A stretch of 64,000 bases of DNA from Forficula auricularia. Its lineage: Eukaryota; Arthropoda; Insecta; Dermaptera; Forficulidae. This document shows, piece by piece, positions 53,823 to 64,000 of the stretch (position 1 is the first letter of the stretch; each line of letters starts with the position of its first letter). The stretch covers positions 7,257,493 to 7,321,492 of the forward strand of contig JALMQS010000075.1 in the NCBI GenBank assembly GCA_024734495.1, given 5' to 3'. The notes under the pieces are model-generated. The model was not told the origin of the DNA. It saw nothing but the letters and a program-made list of their open reading frames with translations, and ran no database searches. Made by a program: the position numbers and the translations under genes.

Positions 53823-54059
53823 ACTTTTTCAACTACCTTGAATTTGGAACTCTTCTTTTAAAAGTATTAATTTTATTAAATTTATTGTTGTTTTGAGAAA
53901 AAATGAAAGTGTCGTGATAAGTACATCACTTTATTTCATAACTGACTATAAATACCTATCCTGATTTCAGTTAACTATTTTTATGACTTGTATTAAAAGT
54001 AATGCTAATATGAGAATGAGATTGAGGATAGAGGATTAACATGAACATGAAAGGTGATT

Positions 54060-54351
54060 GAAGATTGAAGAGTTGAGGGTTGGCTTGCGCAGGCGTCAAT
54101 GACATTACGGTCTCTCTTCCCCTGGTGTCCTTTCTCCTCCTCTTGGTTGGTCTCTTTCTCTTTCGGAGGCGGCGACTTTCAATTTTTCGCGATTGTCATT
54201 TTTCGCCGGTGATTTTTTTCCTCCACGCCAGAGAACAACAACAAGAGTGCGCGTCAACAGCTCCAGTCCATTCCGTATTGGATAGTGTTTCCATTTCAAT
54301 GGCTATATAGAATCTTAATTAATTCAGGTTGTTGTTTATAATCGTGACGTA
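54060..54351 (+). promoter_or_regulatory. GC-richer leader upstream of an exon candidate
   Basis: This stretch is richer in G+C and CpG than its neighbours and precedes an ATG-started frame with a splice donor. TTCCGTATTGGATAG and a polypyrimidine-AG (AATTAATTCAG, ending about 54327) are visible. The latter could be a 3' splice site, which would make the leader two exons. The two open frames across it have no recognisable domain. Confidence 0.4.
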
Positions 54352-54567
54352 ATGGCCTCTTATCATCGTTATCATCCCAAAGTGCAAATCCCCGGGGAGA
54401 GTTCGAATTCGGACACAACGCGCACACGGTTCTTGTTCGGTTACCCTCCACCATCCCATTCACCTGTTGTCAACGAGACTGGCACCAAACCAAAGTCCAC
54501 AACAATTGTCCATTTACGTGGCGATTTAGTGACGCCGTCAAGGACCCAATGGAAACTGCGGCCTGGG
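54352..54567 (+). CDS. Putative coding exon, unknown protein
   Basis: Starts at ATG 54352 (context GACGTAATGG) and runs 72 codons to GGG. It is followed by GTGAGTTTC, a strong splice donor, giving a phase-0 intron. The peptide begins MASYHRYHPKVQIPGESS, has a proline-rich FGYPPPSHSP segment and ends WKLRPG. Composition is clearly GC-richer and more codon-like than the surrounding DNA. The open frame continues into the intron to 54735, but that tail is repeat-like. I do not recognise the family and saw no downstream exon. It may be the first exon of a gene running beyond the window. Confidence 0.55.
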
Positions 54568-54685
54568 GTGAGTTTCAAATATCGGAAATTTTATTTACGT
54601 ACACCCCACTCGCTCGACGTTCCGAGCATTAAATTCACTCAAAATTACTCTGTACATTCGGCGGCTGAAGTATTAAATTTAGTAT

Positions 54686-54800
54686 TAGATGAAGGAGAAT
54701 GTATCATCCAAAGTTGGATGCGCTGGGTTCAATAAAACACCCTTTCGGCCTGAATTTATTTGGTCATCTTCAGTTAATTGGGAGTTAGACAAAATGCGAT
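54686..54800 (-). repeat. Penelope-like terminal repeat fragment with hammerhead-like core
   Basis: On the minus strand CTGAAGA (54773-54767), a weak GACC/GGCC-type stem II and GAAA (54746-54743) are present; stem I is partial (TTAATTG versus TTATTG). The outer block GTATCATCCAAAG recurs near 2235 as GTATCAGCCAAAG. It lies inside the putative intron of the exon above. Confidence 0.5.
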
Positions 54801-55019
54801 ACACATATTTGATCGAACCAAGCCTTGTCAGAAATAAAAATTGTATCTTCATGTAAATTTATAACGTGCCTTTACTCAAAGGTTCAGAATGAATGTAATG
54901 AATTTATTAATTGTATTAAATTTAGGCAATTTTTTTGCATACTCTCATTAAGGTATATTAATTCAGGGAATATATGGGGGCATTCTTGTATATTTTAAAG
55001 AATATGTCGCTAACATTAC

Positions 55020-55560
55020 GAAAATAATTTTTCAGATTGATTTTCCGGTATTTCTTAATTCTGATACCCATGATAATGCGAGAACAAATAGTCGTAGAAA
55101 GTTCCAAAATGTTCGGATGTCCAAATAAGCCGATAAAATGAGAGTCGACCCACTCTAGGTGAGGGTTACATACCTTATATTTTCCACTTGACATATCAAA
55201 TTTATTCTTATTTATCGTTGATAAGGAAAGAATTGAAAGAATTTTTAAATAATTTTAACTCAAACTATTTCTTGAACGCCAATAGATACAAACATATCAC
55301 ATAAATATCTACACTTTGGGGCTTTCACACTCATTCAATTTAAAGCGAAAGATATTTATAAAAATTAACTTAATTCTACTTAAAGAGATCTTTACAACGA
55401 TATTTCACATACCATGATAAAAAACATTTTTCATTTTTGACCTAAAAAAATTTGACCTCCCTAAAATAATCATTCGATTAAAACTGTATTACACTTTTTA
55501 ATTTAGGGGAAAGTGAACAGATAACTTTTAAATTTAAATTTTTTTTTGTCTTATTTAATT
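55020..55560 (+). repeat. Dispersed repeat family V, copy 2
   Basis: Colinear with 52340-52556 plus 52840-53300 (CATACCTTATATTTTCCAC, AAGAGATCTTTAC, TTTTTGACC, AATCATTCGATTAAAAC), without the palindrome insertion. Diverged; ends not set. Confidence 0.5.
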
Positions 55561-56697
55561 TATGAACTAAAGTGCTCTATCAAACAGACAGATATTGTAT
55601 GAATACTAAGAGAGTTCCGTTTTACTTTTGAACGCAACCCTAAAATTTTGGCTATCTAGTTTCAGAATCTAGAGATGAATAACGCATAAAATCAGAAAAA
55701 ATTGGATCTATTTAACCTTTTTTTATACCTAATGATATGTCAAATTTGCCACACGAGTTTGTATTAACGAGATGCACTTTTGTACTGAGTTCTAGCTTTA
55801 TTATCTGAAACCAAATTGCCAAATCACCCAATTCTTTAGCATATACCAATTTGTATAAAATTTAAATGCTATTTTAATTTTGAACTCACAATTTTATTAT
55901 TTTATTTATAATTAATGCCAATGTATATAATTTGATATAATAAACTAATTTATTTAAAATTCATACCTTTCCACTAATACTTTCGACTCCTTTCTAACCT
56001 TTGACTTTTCTAACCCATCCTATTTCATCCTTGGGTAAAAAAGTCAATTATAGTTTATAGATATTGCATCTTTATCCAGTAATGCGATTAGGCATAGGTG
56101 CAGTAGATGTGGGAAACCCGATATTGCAAAAAAACAACAGCGACAAAAAACGTTTACAAATTGGTAAAACTGTCGACTTTCCCCTTTTGAAAGTAATTCA
56201 AGGAACATCAGTGAGCGCTGATTCGTCTCTTTGTCTACCCTCACATACATACCGTTATCAAGGCTAATCGCCCACAGCTAAGCGTCTATCTGACCGCCCT
56301 TTTAGGGAATTTTTCAAATTACTCGGTTCGCCTTGTTGAATTCACTCCAAAATTTAAAATTTTTTATTTTTCTTATTCGCGTTTAGATATATCTCAAATG
56401 GGAATAAAGTTCATTTTCAAACAAGATTTTTGTCTTTTTCTATTTTTGCCAACCGACCCACACTGAATATTATTTAACCTAAACGATCGAGTATATTATA
56501 TACAAATCTTTTATAAAAAAAAGGTTATTTTAAATCCAAACGTTTCGGCAGCATTTCTCTCTTTTAAGAATTTTAAGAGAAAAAATACAAAATAATCATC
56601 GTGTGTCTTTAATTTCGAGCATACCTAATAGTCCCCATTTTTTAGGAAAAAGTTAAAGTGGAAAACAAGCTCGGATGATAGTTGAGTATTCTTATTG
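55561..56697. other. No gene seen; family Z and terminal-repeat fragments
   Basis: A family Z copy spans about 55600-55800 (CACACGAGTTTGTATTAACG). A Penelope-like fragment is near 56490-56600 (CCAAACGTTTCGGCAGCATT), half of a ribozyme core only. The overlapping open frames at 56044-56267 on both strands are not supported. Confidence 0.45.
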
Positions 56698-56907
56698 CAG
56701 GGGTGTACCCCTCTAGCTTCATGACTCTCCCCCCCCCCACCAGATTCATGAAAAGTTCTCTCCCAATTTTTTTTAGTTCTAAAAAATTAGAAGAGCTTTT
56801 ATTACCTTTTGTAGAAGTTATAAAGATATAAAGACTTGAACGCTTCTATTTTTACCATATAATGCTAAAATGCAACAATTTTCACCCCCGACCCTGTGGA
56901 CACCCCT
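56698..56907. mobile_element. hAT-type MITE, GGGGTG family, copy 2
   Basis: Ends CAGGGGTGTAC and, inverted, AGGGGTGTCC (final base lost), flanked by a perfect 8-bp duplication TCTTATTG (56690-56697 and 56908-56915). It is the inverted homologue of 43122-43324. Confidence 0.88.
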
Positions 56908-56915
56908 TCTTATTG

Positions 56916-58435
56916 GCTGGGAGGATATGAGAATCTGATTTCAACATTAGAGGGTGAAGGTAAGTTTCTCAACCTATCCATATTTTATTCATCAGTATAG
57001 GTATTCATGTTATACTCTCTTATTTTTTATATTAATGATAATTTTTAATAGCAAATAAATACTCTCCCCTCCTCTCAAAGTCTTCTTTGCTCTCACTAAC
57101 TTTTCCACCCTCTTGCAATAGTAAAACTTGGTAGTGACCATGGTAATACATATTTGTTCAGCCCATTATATTTGTCACGGTATAAGTGCATATTCGAAAT
57201 ACTGTATACATTTTCCGGCAAATGTATACTCTGACCAGTCCATTTGGCATTCAATACACATTTACCTTTGGAAATTAGGGAAAACTACACTGCACTCATT
57301 TTGAACTTAGCTGGTTGGTAAATGTGTGAACGCAACCAAAAATTAGGTCATATATAATATACATAATTTGCAAAGTCTTGAATTATCATGGGTATTTTAA
57401 TACATAAGATCAGGAAAAAATCAAAATTAATTTTTTACGTTTTAGACATACGTTATCTAAATAGGATAAGCAAAAAATTAAAGTTTTGGAATGAATTAAG
57501 TAGTACGGCACGCCTTGCAGAGAATACCGAATAAAAATCTGATTTACATATTGAAACAGAAGTCACCAATATTTCTATTAATACAGATATATTTTTGTTG
57601 TGTAATGGGCTTAAACTCCCACGTGACTTTACCATACACCTGTTCCTTCTCGAGTATTTATATAATTTTAAGTCCTGACAGATCTGTTTTTAAACAAAAT
57701 TGAATTATGGAAAGTCATTCTAGGTTTTCAAGTGGCACTCAAGTTAAAAAAAAGCATTACCTATAGAAAGTGAATTAAGTGATCTCTCATGATCGAATCT
57801 ACTTTCAATAATTGATTAAAGGGAGAGAGAAAATGAGGGTGTAAAATATCAACCTCATCATCTTGTTACAAATGATATTATCTTTCTTGCTTTTTTCTAA
57901 TACTTTATTTTCATTATTCGATTCACTCGAGTGCTTATTTAGATTAACTACTAAAAAAAATAAAGGTAACCAATTTTCAACGGTTAACGAATTGATCTGC
58001 ATTAGATTAAGAAAGAGAGAAGAGAGTCAGGGAAATTTTACTTTGGTTCGAAATTCTGCTATATATTACGAAATCTATTTGGTTCTTTTTGAAAACATTT
58101 TCCTTTTTCTTAATGAAATCATCAAATTAGAAATACTATCATCATGAAATACAATAGAAAATCCACAAATGTATAAATAAATGACGACAAATATTAATTT
58201 AATGCTTTTGAACATGTTATACAACACTAAGATTTATTCATAAGAACAATGAAATGAGATAACTAATAGGGTAGAAAGTAAAAACATTCTTTATATACAG
58301 GATCTTTTCCCTCTTAAAATTATACATTTCATGAAATTATTCAAAAGTCCTTCTGCCTATGGAAACATTTCACTAAATACATAGTTTAAAATGTTTAGTT
58401 TCGATTATATACAAATAAATTCAGCTTCGACCCTA
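56916..58435. other. No gene seen
   Basis: AT-rich. A short family Y-like end (GTGACTTTACCATACACCTG) occurs near 57621 without the rest of the element. The open frames at 57453-58147 are AT-driven. Confidence 0.45.
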
Positions 58436-58622
58436 TGACTTCAAGGAACTGAAACCTTCTCTCGGCCTACGTCTTTCCCTACTGTAGTAATCTTCAAATC
58501 TTCAAGACCGGGGTGCTCAGACGACTACGTTTTCACACTTTTTCTTCTCTTTAAAATTGTATATTAAAGGGCTAGATGGCCCTACAGATAAAATGTTTTT
58601 AATAAATAAATAAAAATAAAAT
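58436..58622 (+). mobile_element. Non-LTR retrotransposon 3' end, plus strand
   Basis: CCTATGACTTCAAGGAACTG, ATCTTCAAATCTTCAAGACC and following bases match the C-terminal coding end of the element at 59364-60413 (complement of about 59600-59500), but the 3' untranslated part differs. It ends in a TAAA-type simple tail (AATAAATAAATAAAAATAAA). This is a second, related subfamily, 5' truncated. Confidence 0.65.
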
Positions 58623-59357
58623 AATATAAGGATCTTTCGAGTTCCATTGGGGTTGGATGTTCTTGGCGCATTCGATCACATTAAAAAAAAAATCGTAAGG
58701 ACAGAGGTGATTCTGCGAAGGCCAGGGAAAATATATCAGCTAGGTAAGACGGAATCTACTAATATCTCTGAATTAGATCCATGGAGCAAGAAAATGCTTG
58801 AAAGCTCCCCTCCATATTCGAGAGAGGGGTGAATTTGAGTTTTGAATAGGGTAAAAGCTAAACTTTTTGCCTAGATAAATTTGTCAGTCCTGAACAAATT
58901 ACTTAGCAGCCGAATTGTATGTATCTATACATTGGCAATTTGTATAGGTTTGTGGATAAAAATGTGTTTTTCCAGATACATTAAATGATAGAGCTGTAAT
59001 AAACATTTTCTTAATGACAACTTTCCGAATACATACAAGGGGTAAATGCTCTTTTATAAATCTGTCGTATTATTTCGATAACTTGGAAAATAATCAATAC
59101 CCATATATTGGAATTAAGGTATTTGATATTCTCTGTTATGCAATTCTTTTGGATAAATTCGTAGGGTGTCAGAGTCCCAACCTATCAATTGATGTGATTT
59201 TATATTTAAAAAATCGAAATCAATAAGTGTTTCATGGTTGAGACTTGTCCGGTAGTTTGAAAGTTTTGGACGATTTTCATCAGAGATAACATATTGAGCC
59301 CACGCTTATATTATATAATGTCTCATTTAAGAAAAATTGAAGAGTTTTGTTTCGGAT
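58623..59357. other. No gene seen
   Basis: The 61-codon frame at 58647-58832 has somewhat gene-like composition but no domain, donor or acceptor that I trust. The rest is AT-rich. Confidence 0.4.
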
Positions 59358-59363
59358 GATACC

Positions 59364-60413
59364 TTTTTTTTTTTTTTTTTTTAATGCAATCGAATGCAAG
59401 AAGGGGTGCACCAGTAAAGATGTAGCCCCTATGGATCTCGAAAGACCCTTGCATTACCGAAGAGAAGGGAAAGTTGTTTAAGTGAGAGGGTGTAGACGTA
59501 GGTGTCTATGCACCCTGGTTTTGAAGGTTTGAAGATCATAGGTGCTGGGAAAGATAGAGGCTGGGAGAGAGTTCCAGTTCCTTGAAGTCATGGGGATATA
59601 TGAATTCGCGAATTAAGTGGTCCGGCACTTTTCTAATTTGACCGCGAAAGAGTGTTGGGAGTCGGCAAAACGTGTGCTGCGTGCAAAGCATGCTTTGGGG
59701 GGAATTATTGATTTTATCTCATCAGAGCACCTGCCGTGATAGTATCTATAGAAAAGGGAAAGGGCGGAGACATCTCTTCGATGAGCCAGCGAGTCGAGGG
59801 AGTCGGTGAGGGTAGAATCGTCAATTAGCCTGACGGCTCGTTTCTGAATTGCATCAAGGGTAGCAAGAGAATATTTTGAGGCTCCTCTCCACAGATGAGA
59901 GCCGTATTCGAGACAGGGGCGGATTTGGGCCTTGTAGATGGTGAGAAGTTGTGGGGTTTGTAAAATCGCTTGGACCTGAATAAGAAGCCAATCTTCCTTG
60001 CTGCAGATTTCGCCACAGAGGAGATGTGTTCATTCCAAGACAGGTCAGATGCGACAGAGACGCCCAACATGGATAGGCTGTCACACATTTTCAGGGTATT
60101 CGAATCGAAGTGAATATCAGGGAAATCTCTATTTTCGCGCCTAGAAATTAGACAACATTGAGTCTTATTTGAATTAAAGTTAACTAAATTTTGAGAGCCC
60201 CATTTATTCAGTTTGTCTAGGTCGAGAGTAATTGAGGAGGCAATATTGATTCGATTATTCGGGAGAGAGGGTTTGCCGTGTAGAGTGCTATCGTCGGCGT
60301 AACAATGAGTGGGGTTTGCCGTTTGATCAATAAGGTCGTTTATATAAATAAGGAAGAGTGTGGAGGAGATTACAGAGCCTTGGGGAACACCAGAGTTTGT
60401 GGAGAACGATACC
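59364..60413 (-). mobile_element. Jockey/CR1-like non-LTR retrotransposon, 5'-truncated
   Basis: Minus-strand insertion with a 19-base poly-A tail (T-run 59364-59382), flanked by GATACC (59358-59363; the copy at 60408-60413 overlaps the 5' end). It retains the last third of the RT, the downstream domain and the 3' untranslated region. The upstream endonuclease and the first RT motifs are missing. A smaller relative lies at 21318-21475. Confidence 0.85.
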
Positions 60414-60415
60414 AA
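59825..60415 (-). pseudogene. Non-LTR reverse transcriptase fragment
   Basis: Residues 8-20 contain RT motif B (SGVPQGSV) and 39-42 the catalytic YADD. NSNKTQ and LGVSVASDLSWNEHI follow, as in Jockey/CR1-type RTs. Motif A is lost to 5' truncation. At about residue 155 the frame leaves the conserved sequence. The natural continuation (LLTIYKAQIRPCLEYG) is in the next frame, and the switch falls at a C4 run (59956-59953, minus strand) where one base appears lost. Further on there is a TAA in frame (59615-59613). It is non-functional. Confidence 0.88.
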
Positions 60416-62189
60416 TATATTTTAAACAGCAAGTAAAATGGATATTTTGAAAGTTTATTATTATTATGAAATATAATTATTATTAAAAGTAAATAGTCAT
60501 TAACATCAAGGGACATACCGAAGTTTAATATCTTATATATATATATGTGTTTATTTGCATCAAGCAGAGAACAAAACCTCATTGGTTTCTCTTTGTGAAT
60601 CAACAACTCTGCTACTCTAGGTAAAACAAAATATTTTCAATTTTATCATTCGTTATCTTAAACTAAAGAACATTTTCCCTTTGAATATTGTTTTCAATAA
60701 GCTTATACTATGGTAATCAACCATTTTATATAGAGTATCTAATAGTCGTCACTCTGGAAGGATCCTATTTATTTATTTATTTATTTTTATACAGTAATGA
60801 TAGTGATGCTAGAAGATCTTGTGGCAAAAGTGTGACCTCTGCACTCTTCAGTCCGGGGTGTACCCTTGCATCTTGAAAAGAAGGAGAATAGAAGGAAATT
60901 TCAGGGATTGGGTCGCAGTTAAAGGTACTTTTTGATACGGGTCTTGAAATACTCAAAGTTTTATCTCATCGAAAAACTCATTCTGATGCTAAAATGTTCG
61001 TTGTTTTTTTTAAGGAAGAACTGGCTGGATTTTGGACCTTCTATCTCCAAGACTTGCGAGTGAAAAATGCAGAAAATCAAAAAAAATCGAATTGTAACAT
61101 GGGAGCTAATAATGTGTGAAGCTAGTAGATTGAAATTAGCCATGCGAATTTTTATCTAATAAACTGCTACTAGGTGTTATCATACTCTGTCTTAACTTAC
61201 ATAAACATCAAATTACTAACATTTATAGAAAGCATATTTCCAGTCTTTTAAAAAGTTTTTCCTTTTTCTTGCAATTAGAAAAACTATGTTCATTTTAAAG
61301 ATAAACACATTATATATCGTATTAGTATAAAGTATTCTTAGCAGATTTTACCTTTCCTCACTGATACTAGTAATATCTGAACTTACTACTAGTATCACAT
61401 AACTAAGAGAAAATAAATAGCAGACAAAGATTTATTAGGGTAATTAATATTAGAATACGAGTAAGTTGAAATGTTACAAAAATATCCAATTCTTAATTTA
61501 TGATATTTCCATTCTCTGATAATATTTATATGGAAAAGATCTGGCGTGACTTTAAGATACCAATTACATGACAAGTAATTAGATATATTTATTAAAAATA
61601 AGTATCTATAATATAAATTTTTTACCATTCTATATTTATAGATTACACATTGGCTACAACACTTTTTCCCGAAGAGTGTGCGTGATGGACTTTACCTTAC
61701 TTGCAAACAGTGTGACTTGTATAATAAAAGAAAATAGTCTGTCTTATGTATAAATATTTACTCTATTTACATACTCTTTACTTATGTTTTTCATTTTTGT
61801 TCCTAACCTTTGCATTTATCTTTAACAACTTTATTTTTTATTATATGTATTTGTATAATAATTTTAGTCCATTGTAAATAAAATAAAAAATAAATAAATT
61901 ATAATTATAAATGACAATGATAAAAAGTAATGTCTAAAATATTGATATAAGAATAAAAGAAACAATTATCACCACTTAAGTTTTAAGTGTTTGAGTTTTT
62001 CATCGATATATCACCCATAATTTATTTTAAATTTTTAGTATTTATCAAGAATCACAAATTTTTTGTTTACTCTAATTTTTACTAAGTACCTATTTCCTTC
62101 ACTTAATGAGATTTAATTTTTTTTTTAATTCTTTTTTCTAAAAAATGGCTTAAAGGACTTTTACTTGATCATACGAAGTATGCATGAAC
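60414..62189. other. No gene seen; family Z pieces
   Basis: Diverged family Z blocks occur near 60540-60640 (CAACAACTCTGCTACTCTAGG) and 61060-61180 (GCAGAAAATCAAAAAAAATCG). No gene is supported. Everything else is AT-rich. Confidence 0.5.
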
Positions 62190-62530
62190 AATTAGTATTT
62201 TTGTTTGGTTTTTTGGAAATTTCTCAAAAAATACTCATTTGATTTTGATAAAAAAAATCAGTAAATACACGGCATTAAGGCCCTCCAAAAGAGTTTTATG
62301 TAATACTAGGTAAACATAATGTATTTGGAGATATTAATGATTTTTTAAAATGTCTATTTATGGTATGTATGAATGGGTGAGTTTTTGATCTAAATATTGG
62401 GTGCCATCTACCTCAAAAACTAATAGGAATTTCATAACAAAATTTTATACTTAGTCATTATATACTCTGAGATGAAGAGGCCAATTTTTATTTTTCTATT
62501 TTTGTTGAAATCGAATTCTATCGATTCTAT
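62190..62530 (+). repeat. Highly diverged relative of family Y
   Basis: The order of features follows the first half of family Y: a TTTCTCAAAAAATACTCATTTG-type start, an AAACATAATG block, GTGCCATCTACCTCAAAAAC, a CATAACAAAATTTTATACTTAG-type block and TCTGAGATGA. Sequence identity is low. It may be an older subfamily. Confidence 0.35.
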
Positions 62531-62698
62531 CGTTAACCCTTGAAGCTTTTGACGGAATAACACTTAAATCATTAAATCTTTACTGATATGGACCAAATTT
62601 TCGAATGTAATATAAAATGATATTATAATTAAGTAATGGAGAGGATTCAGCCAATGGGTAGCCTCTGCTGAATAAAAAACTCCCAATTATAGAAAACG

Positions 62699-62730
62699 TT
62701 TCGGCTTTAATTAAATAATGCCATCATCAG
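62699..62730 (-). ncRNA. Hammerhead-like core in Penelope-like terminal repeat
   Basis: Minus strand: CTGATGA (62730-62724), GGC/GCC stem II, GAAA (62702-62699) followed by ACGT-type palindromic stem III. Same sequence as the cores at 3043 and 3785. Confidence 0.55.
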
Positions 62731-63224
62731 TTCCTAAGAGCTGAAAAAAGCGATAGAGCACACATGTAAAATTACAATAAAAATTTTTTACAAAAAAATC
62801 CAAACTTGTTAATTACAAAATTATATCTTACAGTATTAGCGACACAATTAATTTTATAAATAAATTGTCCGCAGGCAGAGTTGTTGTGGATTTTATCATA
62901 ATATATACAAAATTATATGAATTACAAAATGGTACATAAATCTTGGTGTGCTCTCACTTGATATAGGCAACGTCTCAAGTACAAATATAGCAAATTTCAA
63001 TTTCATTCAATTAATAATAATAATAATTATGAGGACATTGATCTAATTAGGATCACTGACCCCTCACAAACATCTCTTAATTAAAAGATTTCTCAAAATA
63101 ATTAACAAACATTAAGAATAACAAAAATTCGAATTCAAAATGACAATATATAAAAATAAAATAAAAATAAATTTTTTTCCTTCTCTACCTTTTTACAATT
63201 CTTTCGCCCCTTTCTCAATGTTTA

Positions 63225-63440
63225 TTATACCTGGGCATCAGTATTTGTCAATATTGACAAGTAAGCATTGCTAAGCCCAATGCAATCAGTTTGAAAATTA
63301 AGAGCCCTTTGCCCATATTTCTTAATAAAGCATTTTTCGGCCAGCATACGCTTATAATTGTTCCCCAATCTCATCAAGATGACAGCATCATCAAACTCAA
63401 ATCCATGGGAGGTGTCGATATGGTGTGTGCTCAGGGCAGT
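63225..63440 (-). pseudogene. Penelope-like ORF, C-terminal fragment
   Basis: Seventy-one codons and a stop (63227-63225), open without frameshift. The segment THHIDTSHGFEFDD, then AVILMRLGNNYKRM and AEKCFIKKYGQ, is the kind of C-terminal endonuclease-proximal sequence found in Penelope-like proteins (recognition by eye). The GIY-YIG catalytic motif and the entire RT are missing because of 5' truncation at the insertion boundary. Not functional alone. Confidence 0.78.
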
Positions 63441-63454
63441 GTAAAATGATATTA

Positions 63455-64000
63455 AAAGGGCATTCCTGTTTGTTTATTTTATGAAATAATTTAATAAATT
63501 ATGACCGATCAGCGAAAGTTTTGAATATTGGTAGAAGTATTATTTTTTAAAAATGACTGTTTTGCTGGAGAAAACAATCTACTGTATTTATTGAGAATTA
63601 CATGTTAGGTATAAGAATTTTACTTCTGAGAGAAAAATTATATAAAGTTTGTTTGAAAAAATTCAGAAATCAAAAGGTCTGGGGCACAAGACATGAGATG
63701 ACACAAGATCGCAAGCAGTGCATTTTTTTATAATATTTATATTTCAAAAAAAAAAAAAAACAGTTGAGGCAGGGATATATTTCAGCCTAAAGTATTATTA
63801 TTATTAAGCATATTTATCTATACGTATTAGAGTTTGACTGAAGAGCATCTATTAATTAGTTGAATAAAATATTCTTCTATTCTATTCATCTATTAATTTA
63901 CCAATACTTAACATTATGTATATATAAAGTAATCTGATCTTTTATTTATCTGAAACCTGCCTAGTATTTTATATTTAAAATTATTTTAAATAAGTTCCAA
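63455..64000. other. No gene seen
   Basis: AT-rich. The last ~60 bp (CTGAAACCTGCCTAGTATTTTA) resemble 43423-43450 and may be the end of a dispersed repeat cut by the window border. Confidence 0.45.

Larger units (their letters stand above)
62626..63441 (-). mobile_element. Penelope-like element, 5'-truncated, 816 bp
   Basis: Minus-strand copy with a C-terminal coding remnant (63225-63440), 3' untranslated part and terminal repeat. It is flanked by the 13-bp duplication TAAAATGATATTA (62613-62625 and 63442-63454). It is colinear with 2966-3896 except that it lacks the inverted arm and keeps about 37 more codons. Confidence 0.85.

Noticed and set aside
58647..58832. Small gene of 61 codons
   Set aside because: No recognisable domain, no splice or promoter signal, and a location among retroelement fragments.

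Overview
The window looks like nuclear DNA from an arthropod, most likely an insect. It is very AT-rich, almost without genes, and crowded with degraded and nested transposable elements. The insect reading rests on element types: an R2-like retrotransposon with one zinc finger, Penelope-like (PLE) remnants, a Jockey/CR1-like RT fragment, tRNA-derived SINEs and many hAT-type MITEs. No species can be named. Nothing looks bacterial or viral apart from the Ty3/gypsy-type retroelement.

Host genes. Two plausible plus-strand first coding exons are visible. Each has a GC/CpG-richer leader, an ATG and a consensus GTGAGT donor in phase 0: 6167-6235 (23 codons) and 54352-54567 (72 codons). I recognise neither protein and cannot say whether they belong to one gene. 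A third GC-richer island with a TATAA box and a CAG tract lies at 37370-37560. The rest would then be intron or intergenic DNA.

Layout. 0.6-8 kb: SINE relic, hairpin MITE, PLE inverted repeat (2966-3896), second fold-back (4812-5100), two hAT-type MITEs, exon candidate, 133/190-bp tandem array. 8-22 kb: hAT elements with 8-bp target duplications and two families of roughly 0.6-0.8 kb called X and Y here. 22.15-26.79 kb: a 4.6-kb R2-like element on the minus strand that splits a Y copy. 27-41 kb: PLE-like fold-backs, two SINE copies with G-run heads, more X copies, a TTAA-flanked element, a 620-bp fold-back and a 240-bp tandem array. 43-46 kb: two hAT-type MITEs and a dispersed motif. 46.01-50.91 kb: a 4.9-kb Ty3/gypsy-type LTR retrotransposon on the minus strand with near-identical LTRs. 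51-64 kb: a TTAA element, a 226-bp near-perfect palindrome, the second exon candidate, a Jockey/CR1-like fragment and a 5'-truncated PLE.

Main observations. (1) At least eleven hammerhead-ribozyme-like cores (CTGANGA, helix, GAAA) occur, mostly in PLE-like fold-backs; several have matching stem I strands and short self-complementary stem III sequences. (2) The LTR element has no tRNA-like primer site; the 12 nt next to its 5' LTR are the exact reverse complement of a 12-nt stretch inside the LTR, suggesting self-priming. (3) The R2-like element sits in a dispersed repeat, not in 28S rDNA. (4) All seven frame breaks I could interpret look like the loss of one base from a homopolymer, which points to sequencing or assembly error, or to slippage. 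One of them is a canonical A_AAA_AAC slippery site directly before a UAG at the gag-pol border.
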